A DNA stretch of 64,000 nucleotides. Source: Marivita sp. Its GTDB lineage: Bacteria > Pseudomonadota > Alphaproteobacteria > Rhodobacterales > Rhodobacteraceae. The DNA is taken from assembly GCF_020055635.1 (NCBI RefSeq), contig NZ_JAIPUT010000006.1, positions 1 through 64,000 on the forward strand. Reading direction: 5' to 3'. Numbering within the stretch: position 1 is the stretch's first letter; each line of letters begins with the position of its first letter. Below are positions 36,164-45,893 of the stretch, piece after piece. Below the pieces are notes generated by a model. It was not told the DNA's origin. It did no database searches and saw only the letters and a program-made list of their open reading frames with translations. Made by a program: the position numbers and the translations under genes.

Positions 36164-36946
36164 GTGGAGACCATGTCGCCACTCACGCTCGGAATACTGG
36201 GCAGTCTGGCCGCCGGTCTGATGACCGCGGTAGGCGCTGTGCCTGTCCTATTCGGGCGCATTCCGTCGCGATCCACGCGCGACCTGTTGCTCGGCTTTGC
36301 TGCGGGCGTGATGCTGGCCGCGTCCTTTTTCTCGCTCATCATTCCTGCACTGGACGCGGCGGAACGCCAGTTCGAGAGCGGGGCAGCGCCCGCAGCGGTT
36401 GTTTGCGTTGCGATCCTGCTGGGTATGGGCGCGGTCGCGCTGATCAATGAACGCCTGCCACACGAGCATTTCAAGTCCGGTCGGGAAGGCCCCGAAGCTG
36501 CATCCCTGCGACGGGTCTGGCTGTTCATCTTCGCGATCACGATCCACAATTTCCCGGAAGGTCTCGCCGTTGGCGTGGGCTTTGGCGCGGATGGTCTTTC
36601 GGGCGGGCTGCCGCTCGCCATCGGCATCGGCCTCCAGAACGCGCCGGAAGGGCTGGCCGTGGCGGTCGCACTTCTGGGCGAAGGCTATGCCAAGGGGCGA
36701 GCCTGGGGCATCGCGGCGCTCACGGGGCTGGTGGAACCGATCGGAGGCCTGCTGGGCGCCGGCATCATCACGCTGTCCCAGCCACTCCTGCCCTGGGGGC
36801 TCGCCTTCGCGGCCGGGGCGATGCTTTTCGTCATCAGCCATGAAATCATTCCCGAAACCCACCGAAGCGGCCATCAGAACCGGGCAACACTCGGCCTGTC
36901 TATCGGGCTTGTCCTCATGTTGTTCCTGGATGTCTGGTTGGGGTGA
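36164..36946 (+). CDS. ZIP family divalent metal transporter
   Basis: A 260-residue inner-membrane transporter of the ZIP (GufA-like) family, importing zinc or related metals. It has about eight helices. The family metal motif HNFPEG is at 128-133 in helix IV, and the paired helix V motif reads QNAPEG (158-163). A short His-containing loop (LPHEHFKSG) precedes helix IV. The start is taken as GTG 36164 with GGAGAG upstream; ATG 36173 is an alternative. It stands alone, convergent with the LysR gene. Confidence 0.9.
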   Translation: METMSPLTLGILGSLAAGLMTAVGAVPVLFGRIPSRSTRDLLLGFAAGVMLAASFFSLIIPALDAAERQFESGAAPAAVVCVAILLGMGAVALINERLPHEHFKSGREGPEAASLRRVWLFIFAITIHNFPEGLAVGVGFGADGLSGGLPLAIGIGLQNAPEGLAVAVALLGEGYAKGRAWGIAALTGLVEPIGGLLGAGIITLSQPLLPWGLAFAAGAMLFVISHEIIPETHRSGHQNRATLGLSIGLVLMLFLDVWLG

Positions 36947-37061
36947 ACCGACGGCGATGGTCCTGTCTATCGTGGATGGATGGTCCACAGGCGATCACAC
37001 CGCGTCTTTCCGGTTTCCTGAACGTAAACGCTGCCCCCATCACAGACCAAGTCCCTGCCCG

Positions 37062-38015
37062 TCAGTCAACCGCCGAGACAGCGCGCGCCACCATCCGTTC
37101 CGCCTCTTCGTGCACCTCGACATAGCTCTGGATGACAAGATCCCTGATCCAGTGCGACGCCGGATCCTTGGCAAGCCGCGAGGACCAGAAAAAACGGGTT
37201 CTGAACTCCGGCAGGTGGATTTGCGGCGGCAGCGGCCGCAGCCCGTAGGTTTCCATGTCCCAAGCCATGAGAACGGTCGGAAACGTGCCGATGAAATCGG
37301 TGTTTGCCAGAAGCGGCCCGAGGCTCGAGAACTCCGAGATCAGCGCCCCGATTGTCCGTTCAAGCGGCGCCGCCCCGGCAGGACGATTGAAGGGGCTGGG
37401 TGCATCGTTCGAGATGTTCACCTGCACATGCGGGTAGGTCGACCAGGCCTCTGGCCCCCAGGTCGACACCGCCGGATGGTCGGCACGTACGAAACTCGTC
37501 CAGTGGAAGCCCGGAACCTCGGCCGCGTCCAGACCATCGGGAAGACGGGTCTCGCCGGCAAGATGCGCGACATCGACCAGCCCCTCCGCCACCGCGTCGT
37601 AAACCTGCCGCGGCGCCGAGAGCCATTCCAGTTTTGCCGCCGGGGCGGCGTGATGCAGGCGGTTCAGCACCTCGGACAACACCCGCCCGGTGATCGGACA
37701 AGCGACCCGGAATACACGGTCGCTGGTGGCGGGATCGAACGGCTCGGGTAGCGCAAGCACGCGCTTGATGCTGCGCAGGATGGGGCGCACGTCATCGATC
37801 AGGCTCAAGGCGAACGGGCTGGGTCGCATGCGCCCGCCCACACGCACCAGAAGCGGATCGCCGACCTGTTCGCGCAGCCGGGCCAGGGCATGGCTGATGG
37901 CCGACGGTGTCTTTCCCAGCGCCTCGGCGGCGCCGGCCACGCTGCCCTCGACCATCAGCGCCTCGAAAACGACCAGGAGATTCAGGTCGATGCGATGTAG
38001 CTGAATTTCCTTCAT
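37062..38015 (-). CDS. LysR family transcriptional regulator
   Basis: A 317-residue regulator with an N-terminal winged helix (IDLNLLVVFEALMVEGSVAGAAEALGKTPSAISHALARLREQVGDPLLVR) and a LysR substrate-binding domain. The frame stays open to 38450, but the protein clearly begins at MKEIQLHRIDLNLL. It is divergent from the sulfotransferase-like gene with 99 bases between them, the classic layout of a LysR gene and its target. The effector is unknown. Confidence 0.93.
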   Translation of the reverse strand: MKEIQLHRIDLNLLVVFEALMVEGSVAGAAEALGKTPSAISHALARLREQVGDPLLVRVGGRMRPSPFALSLIDDVRPILRSIKRVLALPEPFDPATSDRVFRVACPITGRVLSEVLNRLHHAAPAAKLEWLSAPRQVYDAVAEGLVDVAHLAGETRLPDGLDAAEVPGFHWTSFVRADHPAVSTWGPEAWSTYPHVQVNISNDAPSPFNRPAGAAPLERTIGALISEFSSLGPLLANTDFIGTFPTVLMAWDMETYGLRPLPPQIHLPEFRTRFFWSSRLAKDPASHWIRDLVIQSYVEVHEEAERMVARAVSAVD

Positions 38016-38114
38016 GACCGCTGAAAACCTTTCGTTTGAGCGACACGGCATCTTCGCGCAATCTTCTGTCACTTCACAACAAGTTATGGCAACAAAAGAA
38101 AAGGGCCCGGACAG

Positions 38115-38750
38115 ATGGGACTGAAGATTATTGGCTCCGGCTTCGGTCGGACAGGCACGATGTCGACGAAAATGGCCTTGGAAGAGCTCGGGTTCGGACC
38201 GTGCCATCACATGGTCGAAGTCATGGGAAATCCGGCTCAGCCACCGCATTGGGCGGCCCTGGCCCGGGGCGAGGACGTGGATTGGGAAGACGTCTTCGAC
38301 GGTTACACGAGCCAGGTCGATTTCCCCGGTGCCTCGGTCTGGCACGAGCTGTCGATTGCCTTTCCTGAGGCGAAGATCATCCACACCGAACGCCCCGAGG
38401 ACGACTGGTGGGCAAGCTATTCCGCGACGATCGGGAAGTTCTTCCAACACCGCAAGAGCCTGGACCTGCCGCCGCCGGTCTCGGAGATTTTCGACACGAT
38501 GGATACGCTGCTGCTGGAACGCGTCTTCGGCGGCCTCGACCGGGACGCCTCACTGGCCGCCTACCGGCGCAACAATGAAAAGGTGCGGGCGACGATTCCG
38601 GCGGACCGACTGCTGATCTTCAACCCGGTGGACGGCTGGGACCCGCTGTGCCGCTTCCTCGACGTGCCTGTGCCCGAAGGAAATTTCCCGCGCAGCAATG
38701 CGAGAGACGAATTCTGGGCGCTTTTCGGGGGCGAACCGGCGATGGCCTGA
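38115..38750 (+). CDS. Sulfotransferase family protein
   Basis: A 211-residue protein of the P-loop sulfotransferase-like family. The 5'-phosphosulfate-binding-type loop is GSGFGRTGTMSTKMALEELGF near the N-terminus, and the 3'-phosphate-type segment is IHTERPEDDWWASYSATI. The C-terminal part (LIFNPVDGWDPLCRFLDVPVPEGNFPRSN) is typical of this bacterial family. Members are annotated by fold; the acceptor and even sulfotransferase activity are rarely shown. It is probably controlled by the divergent LysR gene. Confidence 0.88.
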   Translation: MGLKIIGSGFGRTGTMSTKMALEELGFGPCHHMVEVMGNPAQPPHWAALARGEDVDWEDVFDGYTSQVDFPGASVWHELSIAFPEAKIIHTERPEDDWWASYSATIGKFFQHRKSLDLPPPVSEIFDTMDTLLLERVFGGLDRDASLAAYRRNNEKVRATIPADRLLIFNPVDGWDPLCRFLDVPVPEGNFPRSNARDEFWALFGGEPAMA

Positions 38751-38972
38751 CGTGCCGGGTCTTCCGCCATCCATTGTCGTCGCAAACATGTTGGATCGCT
38801 TGAAGGGGCCGATTGTTCCGATCGGCCCTCACCTGCACCGGGCGCGAAGGAGCGACCTTCCATGCTGTGACAAACGCCGGCATCGGCATGTCCGAGGTCG
38901 GCCCCGATGCAGCGTGACGCGGGCTGACGACCAGGAGTTGTAATCTCTTCGCCAAAGCTTAGGGTCCGGCGA

Positions 38973-39347
38973 ATGGAATCTGATGAGCCGAAAAAAGATC
39001 TCAAGAAAGCCATGGGCCGCGGTCTTCTTGGCCGCTGCCCGAATTGCGGGAGGGGCAAGGTGTTCACCGGCTACCTGACCGTCAGAGATCGCTGCGGTGA
39101 CTGCGACGAGCCGTTGAGCGCATACAAGACCGCGGACCTGCCCGCCGTCTTCACGATCCTGCTTGTGGGCGTTCTCCTGGTGCCGATCCTCTGGGTGGGC
39201 TTCGCCGTGTTCCGGCCAGAACCGCTCGTGCTCTTCGGGTATATCAGCGTTTTGACGGTACTCCTGACACTGGTGCTTCTGCGCTTGGTGAAAGGCGCAA
39301 ACGTCGGCTACTTGTGGGCGATAGATGAACGAGACCCGGGGGCGTAG
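38973..39347 (+). CDS. DUF983 membrane protein
   Basis: A 124-residue protein with an N-terminal zinc-ribbon (CPNCGRGKVF...CGDCDEPL, two CxxC pairs) and two membrane helices (VFTILLVGVLLVPILWVGFAVF and VLFGYISVLTVLLTLVLLRLV). This is the DUF983 family, widespread in alphaproteobacteria and often near cytochrome oxidase genes. Here it lies apart from them, 222 bases after the sulfotransferase gene. Function unknown. Confidence 0.9.
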   Translation: MESDEPKKDLKKAMGRGLLGRCPNCGRGKVFTGYLTVRDRCGDCDEPLSAYKTADLPAVFTILLVGVLLVPILWVGFAVFRPEPLVLFGYISVLTVLLTLVLLRLVKGANVGYLWAIDERDPGA

Positions 39348-39571
39348 AATGCCGGGACCTGCCTGAAGGTCGCGAATGGCCCTGACGGGCAGCCTCACCC
39401 CGCCACCGGGCGCGCGGAGGTTTGGCACCAGGCGTTCCGAGGTGCGACATAATGCGGCTGAAATGGATTGTCGCGGTCTGGATCCTGCCGTCTGCTGTAT
39501 GATTGCGCTGCATTCGCGGTGTCGTGGCAAAGGGCCTCTGGCACAGGCAAGTCGACGTCAGGAGCGCAGGC

Positions 39572-41293
39572 ATGACGGCCGCCATAGGCGACTATCTGTT
39601 CTACGAAATCGCGGCGCTGCTGGTGTTGGCCGCAGGCGTCGGCTTTGTCGGATTGCTACTGCGCCAGCCACTGATCGTGAGCTTCATTGCCGTGGGCATC
39701 ATGGCAGGGCCATCCGTGCTCGACATTGCACGGTCGGACGCCCAGATCGACCTGCTGGCGGAACTGGGTATCGCGGTGCTGCTGTTTCTCGTTGGCCTCA
39801 AGCTCGACTTCAACCTCGTGCGCACGCTGGGTCCCGTGGCCCTGATCACCGGGCTCGGGCAGGTCGCCTTCACGACGATCTTCGGTTTCCTGATTGCGCT
39901 GGCGCTCGGGCTGGATGCCCGCACCGCACTCTATGTCGCCGTCGCGCTCACCTTCTCATCGACGATCATCATCGTGAAGCTGCTGTCGGACAAGCGCGAG
40001 ATCGACTCCCTGCATGGCCGGATCGCGCTTGGCTTCCTGATCGTGCAGGACGTGGTAGTGGTGATCGCGATGATCGCGCTGTCGGCCATCGGTGTCGGCG
40101 GCGCGGCCGAGGGCGAAGGCGCGTTGACCGAGGTTCTGCGCGTGCTGGGCTATGGCTGCGCCATGCTCGCTTTCGTTCTGCTGTTCGTCCGCTACCTTGC
40201 CAATCCGCTGGTCGAGCGCCTGTCGCAAGCGCCTGAACTGCTGGTCTCGTTCGCCATAGGATGGGCGGCCCTGCTGGCGGCCGTTGGGCATTATCTCGGC
40301 TTCGGCAAGGAGCTTGGCGGCCTGCTTGCAGGCATTTCCCTTGCCTCCACCCCGTTCCGCGAGGCAATCGCGGCGCGCCTGGCCAGCCTGCGCGATTTCC
40401 TCCTGCTGTTTTTCTTCATCGCGCTCGGTGCCTCGCTTGACCTGTCAGTGCTCGGCGCAAGCGTCGGACCTGCGATCGTGCTGTCGCTCTTTGTTCTCAT
40501 CGGCAATCCGCTCATCGTGCTCGCGATCATGGGGATGATGGGCTACCGCAAGCGCACGGGGTTTCTCGCCGGGCTGACGGTGGCGCAGATCAGCGAATTC
40601 TCCCTGATCTTCATGGCAATGGGCGTGGCGATCGGACATGTGACCGAAGAGGCGCTTGGCCTTGTCACGCTGGTCGGGCTGGTGACGATTGCGGCCTCGA
40701 CCTACATGATCACCTTCTCGCATCAGTTCTATGCCTTATTCGAGCCGGTGCTCGGTGTGTTCGAGCGCCGAGACATGGGGGCCGAGCCCGACGCCGGTGC
40801 CGCCACCAGCGCGCATGACGTGATCCTGTTCGGCCTTGGCCGCTACGGTCTCGGAATCGCGTCAGAGCTCAGGGCGAGCGGCAGGCAAGTCCTTGGCATC
40901 GACTTCAGCCCCGAGGCCGTGCGCAACGCGAAGGCGCAGGGCTTTGACGTGCTGTTCGGTGATGCCTCCGATCCCGAGTTCCTCGCGCATCTCCCGCTGG
41001 AAAGAACCCGCTGGCTTGTCATGGCGGTTCCCGAACATGACACCGGGCTGACCCATGACGACCCGCGTCTGAGCCTGCTGCAGACGGCGCGCGACCTCGG
41101 CTTTCGCGGCAAGGTCGCCATGGCCGCGCATCGCGAACTGATGGCCGAACGCCTCACCGCCGCGCGGGCGGACCTCGTTTTGATGCCCTATCGCGACGCG
41201 GCCTTCGCAGCGGCCCGCATGATCGTCGACGACACCGCCACACCGGGGCCGCCCCCGGCCGACGCGGACGGACAAAAGGAGCTTCCGGCATGA
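39572..41293 (+). CDS. CPA2 cation/proton antiporter with TrkA-N domain (KefB-like)
   Basis: A 573-residue membrane antiporter, probably moving K+ or Na+ against protons. About 12-13 helices span residues 8-385. Family core segments include ALTFSSTIIIVKLLSDKREIDSLHGRIALGFLIVQDVVVV and LLAGISLASTPFREAIAARLASLRDFLLLFFFIALGASLD. A cytoplasmic TrkA-N/RCK domain follows with the nucleotide motif GLGRYG. The C-terminal 30 residues are polar. ATG 39572 has AGGAG seven bases upstream. The stop overlaps the start of a double universal stress protein as ATGA. Confidence 0.92.
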   Translation: MTAAIGDYLFYEIAALLVLAAGVGFVGLLLRQPLIVSFIAVGIMAGPSVLDIARSDAQIDLLAELGIAVLLFLVGLKLDFNLVRTLGPVALITGLGQVAFTTIFGFLIALALGLDARTALYVAVALTFSSTIIIVKLLSDKREIDSLHGRIALGFLIVQDVVVVIAMIALSAIGVGGAAEGEGALTEVLRVLGYGCAMLAFVLLFVRYLANPLVERLSQAPELLVSFAIGWAALLAAVGHYLGFGKELGGLLAGISLASTPFREAIAARLASLRDFLLLFFFIALGASLDLSVLGASVGPAIVLSLFVLIGNPLIVLAIMGMMGYRKRTGFLAGLTVAQISEFSLIFMAMGVAIGHVTEEALGLVTLVGLVTIAASTYMITFSHQFYALFEPVLGVFERRDMGAEPDAGAATSAHDVILFGLGRYGLGIASELRASGRQVLGIDFSPEAVRNAKAQGFDVLFGDASDPEFLAHLPLERTRWLVMAVPEHDTGLTHDDPRLSLLQTARDLGFRGKVAMAAHRELMAERLTAARADLVLMPYRDAAFAAARMIVDDTATPGPPPADADGQKELPA

Positions 41294-42276
41294 TCAAAGG
41301 CGCCTTCCCGCCCCGACAGGTGCTTGCCGTCATGGAGTCCGGCACAACCCAGACCGCCCTTCTGAGCGCCGCCGCGCTTGCCGACAGGTATGGCGCGGCG
41401 CTCGAGGTGATGGCCTGCGTGGAGCCTCCGCACAACATCGCCACTCTGGCGCGCCTGTCGGGGCGTGCCCCGGAACAGCTTCTCGATGCGCTGCGCGACC
41501 GCACGCGCTCCGAGATGCAGGCGCTGCTTGCCAGTCACCTGCCCGGCCACCATGGCCAAGTGCGGATCGCGGTCGGAAAGACATTTGTCGAAATCATCCG
41601 GCACGTGATGGCCAGCGGAAGCGACTTCGTGGTCAAGGCCGCCGAACCTTTGACGGGGGCGTCCCGGCTGCTTTACGCGAGCACGGATCAGCATCTGCTT
41701 CGCAAGTGTCCCTGCCCGGTCTGGCTTCAGACCGAAGGCGCGCGCCCCGTCCCCAACCGCGTGCTGGCCACGGTCGACATCGACGACCTCGACGCGGACG
41801 AACCCGAGACGCTCGCCGCTCTGAACCGCCGGGTGATCGACGTGGCAAGACAGGTCGCCGCGCCGGCCGGGTCCGAGGTGTTCGTCCTCCATGCCTGGGA
41901 CGCCATCGGAGAGGGTCTTGTCTGGGCTTTCGGCGCGAGCGGCAGCGCGCGGGTCTCGGCCGATACCTATGTCAACGACGTGCTGGGCACCCGCCGGAAG
42001 GCTTTGGAAACCCTGCTTGGCGAGGTCACGGCCGACGACCCCTCCCTCACGGCGCCCCGCCTTGTTCCCGTCCTCGTTCGCGGAGCGCCCGAGCGGCGGA
42101 TCGTCGAACAGAGCCGGGAACTTGGCGCCGACCTCGTGGTGATGGGAACGGTTGCCCGGACCGGTTTGAGCGGCGTCTTCATCGGCAATACGGCCGAAAA
42201 CATCATCAACGGTCTCGACTGCCCTGTCCTTGCGGTCAAACCCGACGGTTTCGCCAGCCCACTGGCCGCGCGATAG
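41290..42276 (+). CDS. Tandem-domain universal stress protein
   Basis: A 328-residue protein with two UspA domains. The second domain has an intact ATP loop near the C-terminus (GTVARTGLSGVFIGNTAENIINGLDCPVLAVK, fitting G-2x-G-9x-G-S/T). The first (residues 9-150) keeps the fold, but its loop (AEPLTGASRLLYASTDQHLLRKCPCPVW) is degenerate. It overlaps the antiporter gene by four bases, so the two are translationally coupled and it may be a cytoplasmic regulator of that antiporter. Confidence 0.9.
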   Translation: MIKGAFPPRQVLAVMESGTTQTALLSAAALADRYGAALEVMACVEPPHNIATLARLSGRAPEQLLDALRDRTRSEMQALLASHLPGHHGQVRIAVGKTFVEIIRHVMASGSDFVVKAAEPLTGASRLLYASTDQHLLRKCPCPVWLQTEGARPVPNRVLATVDIDDLDADEPETLAALNRRVIDVARQVAAPAGSEVFVLHAWDAIGEGLVWAFGASGSARVSADTYVNDVLGTRRKALETLLGEVTADDPSLTAPRLVPVLVRGAPERRIVEQSRELGADLVVMGTVARTGLSGVFIGNTAENIINGLDCPVLAVKPDGFASPLAAR

Positions 42277-42399
42277 CGCAGCCTTCAGTCTTCGACCGAA
42301 GCGAACGGAGAAAGCAAGCGGGAAGAACGGCAAAGCGGCCGTCGCGATCCGGCGCGACACACCCGCATGCGATGACCCTGGCCGCGCGCTGCGGCGAGG

Positions 42400-43866
42400 T
42401 CAGAACAGGCGGAACGGTCGCCATCGCCGGGCCGGGCGTTCGGGATCGAGCAGGTCGTTCTCGCCCAGAACCTCCCCTTCGACCAGGTTGAGATCCGGCG
42501 GCGTGAACGGAACCAGGGTCTTGCCGGTCCCGCGCAGCGCCTCTATCGCGCCGATCAACCCGCCATCCGCCCGTTCGATCTCTCGCTCGACATCCGCCGT
42601 TTCCACGTCCAGGTGCTCGGCAATGAGATCATTGCGAAGCGTGGCGATCCGGCGTCGCAGGTCGGGGTCGCCGAAAGGGTCCTGCCGCGCCGCGACGCTT
42701 ACGTCACACTCGGTGTCCATCCCGAGCGACCGGTTGCTCAGGTTCGAGGACCCCACCCGCATGAGCCGGTCGTCCATGACCACGATTTTCGCGTGCACGT
42801 AGATGGGCGTGCCTTTCTCTGCCACTGGCGTGTAGATCCGGAAACGCCCGTGGTGGTCCGCCGCGCGGATCAGCGCAAGGAGACGTGCCCGCGAAGACCC
42901 CATGGTCTCCTCTTCCAGCCAGCCATCCGCCGTCTCGGGATTCACGATGACGAATTCCGGGCCGTCGGGTTCGCGAAGCCTTTCGGCAATCGCTTCGGCG
43001 ATCTTCCGGGCTGCGAAATACTGGCTCTCGATGTAGACGCTCTGGCGCGCGCCCGCGATGATCGACAGATACAGTCGCTCGATTTCGTGCACGGCATCGC
43101 GTCCGCCATAGGCCGGCGCCGTTCGCGAGATCCCGATATCGACATGTTCGAAGGTCGGCAGCAGCTCTTTCGGCCAGGCTGACTCAGTCGGGGGAGGCGG
43201 CTCCAGGTCGTCCCCCGTCGCCTGCTTCCAGCGTTCACGGGCGAGACACCCCAGCGCGCGCGCGGCGTCGCCATCGACGGCGACCGTGGCGTCATGCCAT
43301 GGACCATAGCTGCGTCCCGTGGTCGGTCTTTTGCGCAACGGGTGGTCGTCACGGTGATTGCGTGTGTCCCAACGGTCGGTCGTCGTGTCGATCCCGCCGC
43401 AGAAGGCAAGAGTATCGTCGATCACCACGATCTTCTGATGATGCGCGGCACCCGCCGGATGCGCGTGGTCGAGCTTCATGTGGATCTGGCGACTGGAGAC
43501 CCAGTCGACGATCCGCAAGGGGGTGGAGCCCCGCCCGAGGACCTGGACCATGCCCGTGTCCCATTCGAGGAGGTAGATGTTCAGATCAGGATTCTGGCCG
43601 ACCACCCAGTTGAGAAACTGGCCGAGCCGGGTCGGGACGACGTCGTCCTCCTCTTGCGGAACGAGCGAGACGCGGGTGTCGAACTCCCAGCCGATCATGA
43701 CGACGCTGTGCCGGGCCTTCTGCAGCGCCGCGTGCAATGCCGCAAAGTAAGGCGCCGCGTCGATTATGACCGAGAGGCGATCCGCATGCGCGATACGCCA
43801 GCACGTGTCATCCGGGCGCAATATTGTGGCCGCTGCCTCGGAAGGTGGAGAAGTGGTCGGTTCCAT
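42400..43866 (-). CDS. Phospholipase D family protein (two HKD motifs)
   Basis: A 488-residue protein with two PLD catalytic motifs: HHQKIVVIDDTLAFCGGID near residue 143 and VHAKIVVMDDRLMRVGSSN near residue 355. It resembles bacterial PLD/cardiolipin-synthase-like proteins that start with a short CWRI-type segment and lack membrane helices. There is no signal peptide, so it may act at the cytoplasmic face or leave by another route. Three in-frame ATGs are possible (43920, 43899, 43866); the last leaves the family N-terminus (LRPDDTCWRIAHADRLSVIIDAA) close to the start. It is convergent with the Usp gene. Confidence 0.88.
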   Translation of the reverse strand: MEPTTSPPSEAAATILRPDDTCWRIAHADRLSVIIDAAPYFAALHAALQKARHSVVMIGWEFDTRVSLVPQEEDDVVPTRLGQFLNWVVGQNPDLNIYLLEWDTGMVQVLGRGSTPLRIVDWVSSRQIHMKLDHAHPAGAAHHQKIVVIDDTLAFCGGIDTTTDRWDTRNHRDDHPLRKRPTTGRSYGPWHDATVAVDGDAARALGCLARERWKQATGDDLEPPPPTESAWPKELLPTFEHVDIGISRTAPAYGGRDAVHEIERLYLSIIAGARQSVYIESQYFAARKIAEAIAERLREPDGPEFVIVNPETADGWLEEETMGSSRARLLALIRAADHHGRFRIYTPVAEKGTPIYVHAKIVVMDDRLMRVGSSNLSNRSLGMDTECDVSVAARQDPFGDPDLRRRIATLRNDLIAEHLDVETADVEREIERADGGLIGAIEALRGTGKTLVPFTPPDLNLVEGEVLGENDLLDPERPARRWRPFRLF

Positions 43867-44309
43867 TTGTTCACGTCCGCCCGAGCGATCAATCGCCATG
43901 TGAGACGGTGTGGATTTCAAAGCTTCCAGTCAATCTAAACCTCAATTGTTGCCTCCTTCACGCATGCCTCCTGAGGGGGAATGGCGACCTGCCCGCAGGG
44001 TTCCACAACAAGCGCGATAGACGCAAGCAGGCGGTTCGTTCCGGCGCGTGACAGACCCGTTGACGACCGCAAACGTCCTGGGAAGGGATGAGACTGCCAT
44101 TGGGGCATTGAACGTGCCGGTGATGAGTTCGTTCCACAAGACCACCAACTGGCGGTGTTCCGTCCGATCACCTTGTCGGACCAAGCAGATCTCTTCGTTG
44201 TCAGGGGCCGGGCTGCGCACATGACAGCGAAAAGATGCGGCAAACGATGTGGTTTCCACGGGCAGGATGCGCCAAAGTGGGTCACATCGGGACAGGGGGA
44301 TGACGCGTC
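43867..44309. promoter_or_regulatory. Intergenic region between phospholipase D and second antiporter
   Basis: About 440 bases between divergent genes (including the uncertain PLD start zone). It must hold promoters for both. A 105-codon minus-strand open frame at 43942-44259 has no ribosome site and a Cys/Arg-rich product, and is not called. No palindrome or terminator was seen. Confidence 0.3.
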
Positions 44310-45857
44310 TTGTTTGAAGTGATCACAATCAGTTTTGCCTTCTTTTTCGGCCTGTGCGTCCGGCAGGTCGGCTTGCCGCCGCTGGTCGGTTTTCTGGCCG
44401 CCGGGTTCGCCATCAACATCGCGGGCCCCACGCTGGGGATGCCGGACTATACAGGTGAAACCTTGGGGCATGTGGCGCATCTTGGTGTGCTGCTGTTGCT
44501 GTTCACGGTCGGCCTCAAGCTGAAGCTTGCCCAGATCGCCCAACCCCAGGTCATCGGGGGCGCATTGTTGCACTTCGCCATTTCTGTCGCCGTGTTCATG
44601 CCCGGGCTCAAGCTGTTCATGGGGCTTGACTGGAACGCCGCGCTTCTTCTGTCCATCGCGTTGTCCTTTTCCTCGACCGTGCTGGCCGCGAAGCTGCTGG
44701 AAACCAAGCGCGAGTTGGGCGCCTTTCATGGCCGCACCGCGATTGGCATCCTGATCGTGCAGGACATCATCGCATTGGTGGTGCTGGCCGTCTGGTCGGG
44801 CCAGGTGCCGAACATCTGGGCGCTTCTGATTTTTGGCGTGCCCTTGTTGCGCCCGGTTCTGCATCGGCTGCTGGATTTTGCCGGACATGACGAATTGCTG
44901 GTTCTGATGGGTATGATGCTGTCGCTGGTCATCGGCGGCATGGGGTTCGAGGCGATGGGGCTGTCGTCGGAAATCGGCGCGCTCGTGATGGGCGTTCTCC
45001 TGTCGACCCATACCCGTGCCAAGGAACTTGGCGCCTCGCTGTGGTCGCTCAAGGAGATTTTCCTCGTCGGGTTCTTCCTGCAAATCGGACTGACCGGTTT
45101 GCCCGATTGGGGGGCGATGGTCTTTGCACTGGCGGTCGGCATCGCTCTGGCGCTCAAGGGCGTGCTGTTCTTTGCGCTCATGGTGGCGTTCAAGCTGCGC
45201 GCGCGCAGCGCGTTCCTGACCGCGCTCAGCCTGACCGCCTATTCCGAGTTCGGCCTGATCGTGGCGGCGGGGGTTCTGCCCGAATATCTCGTGCCGCTGG
45301 CCATCGCCGTGTCGATCTCGTTTGTGATTTCGGCCCCCCTGAACCGGTACGCGCATCCGATTTTCGAACACCTTGAGAACAGGCTGCGCCATTATGAACG
45401 GGATACGATGCATCCCGATGAGCAACCCCGGAACATGGGCGATGCGGATGTGCTGATCTTCGGGATGGGGCGAACCGGAAGCGCCGCCTACAGGTCCATC
45501 GAGGAACAGGGCCTGAAGCCGCTTGGTCTGGATGCCGACACCTACACGGCCAAGGCCCATCACGAGGCCGGGCGCAATGTCCTGTTCGCCGATGCCGAGG
45601 ACAGCAATTTCTGGCGCAGTTGCAACCTTGGCCAGGTGAAAGCCGCGATCCTCGCCATGGACGATCTCGAGGCCAAGCTGATCGCGGCCCGCTCCCTGCG
45701 GCAACGCGGCTTTTCCGGTCCGATCGTCGCGCATGCCCTGCACGAAGCGCACCAGGATCAGATCCGCGAGGCCGGCGCCGATTACACCTATCTGACCATG
45801 AACCAGGCCGGAATCAGCCTGGCCGAGCAGACAACCGAAGCGATGGCGAAAACCTGA
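44310..45857 (+). CDS. CPA2 cation/proton antiporter with TrkA-N domain (YbaL/KefC-like, TTG start)
   Basis: A 515-residue second antiporter. Helices span residues 1-350 (FEVITISFAFFFGLCVRQVGLPPLVGFLAAGFAIN at the start; LLSIALSFSSTVLAAKLLETKRELGAFHGRTAIGILIVQDIIALVVL in the core). The TrkA-N domain begins with GMGRTGSAAYRSIEEQG. It is distinct from the 39.6 kb antiporter in its shorter core and its C-terminus. The start is read as TTG with CAGGGGG upstream, because no ATG gives a complete first helix. It is convergent with the iron cluster. Confidence 0.9.
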   Translation: MFEVITISFAFFFGLCVRQVGLPPLVGFLAAGFAINIAGPTLGMPDYTGETLGHVAHLGVLLLLFTVGLKLKLAQIAQPQVIGGALLHFAISVAVFMPGLKLFMGLDWNAALLLSIALSFSSTVLAAKLLETKRELGAFHGRTAIGILIVQDIIALVVLAVWSGQVPNIWALLIFGVPLLRPVLHRLLDFAGHDELLVLMGMMLSLVIGGMGFEAMGLSSEIGALVMGVLLSTHTRAKELGASLWSLKEIFLVGFFLQIGLTGLPDWGAMVFALAVGIALALKGVLFFALMVAFKLRARSAFLTALSLTAYSEFGLIVAAGVLPEYLVPLAIAVSISFVISAPLNRYAHPIFEHLENRLRHYERDTMHPDEQPRNMGDADVLIFGMGRTGSAAYRSIEEQGLKPLGLDADTYTAKAHHEAGRNVLFADAEDSNFWRSCNLGQVKAAILAMDDLEAKLIAARSLRQRGFSGPIVAHALHEAHQDQIREAGADYTYLTMNQAGISLAEQTTEAMAKT

Positions 45858-45893
45858 CCGGGCGCGCCTCTGGTGCTCCAGAACCGGCCTCTG

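Noticed and set aside
43942-44259. 105-codon minus-strand frame in the gap before the second antiporter
   Set aside because: No ribosome site, Cys/Arg-rich product, no recognisable fold; could be chance or a remnant.
43935-45752. 605-codon minus-strand open frame opposite the second antiporter
   Set aside because: Shadow of the antiporter gene; composition (Gln/His/Arg-rich) and lack of a ribosome site argue against coding.
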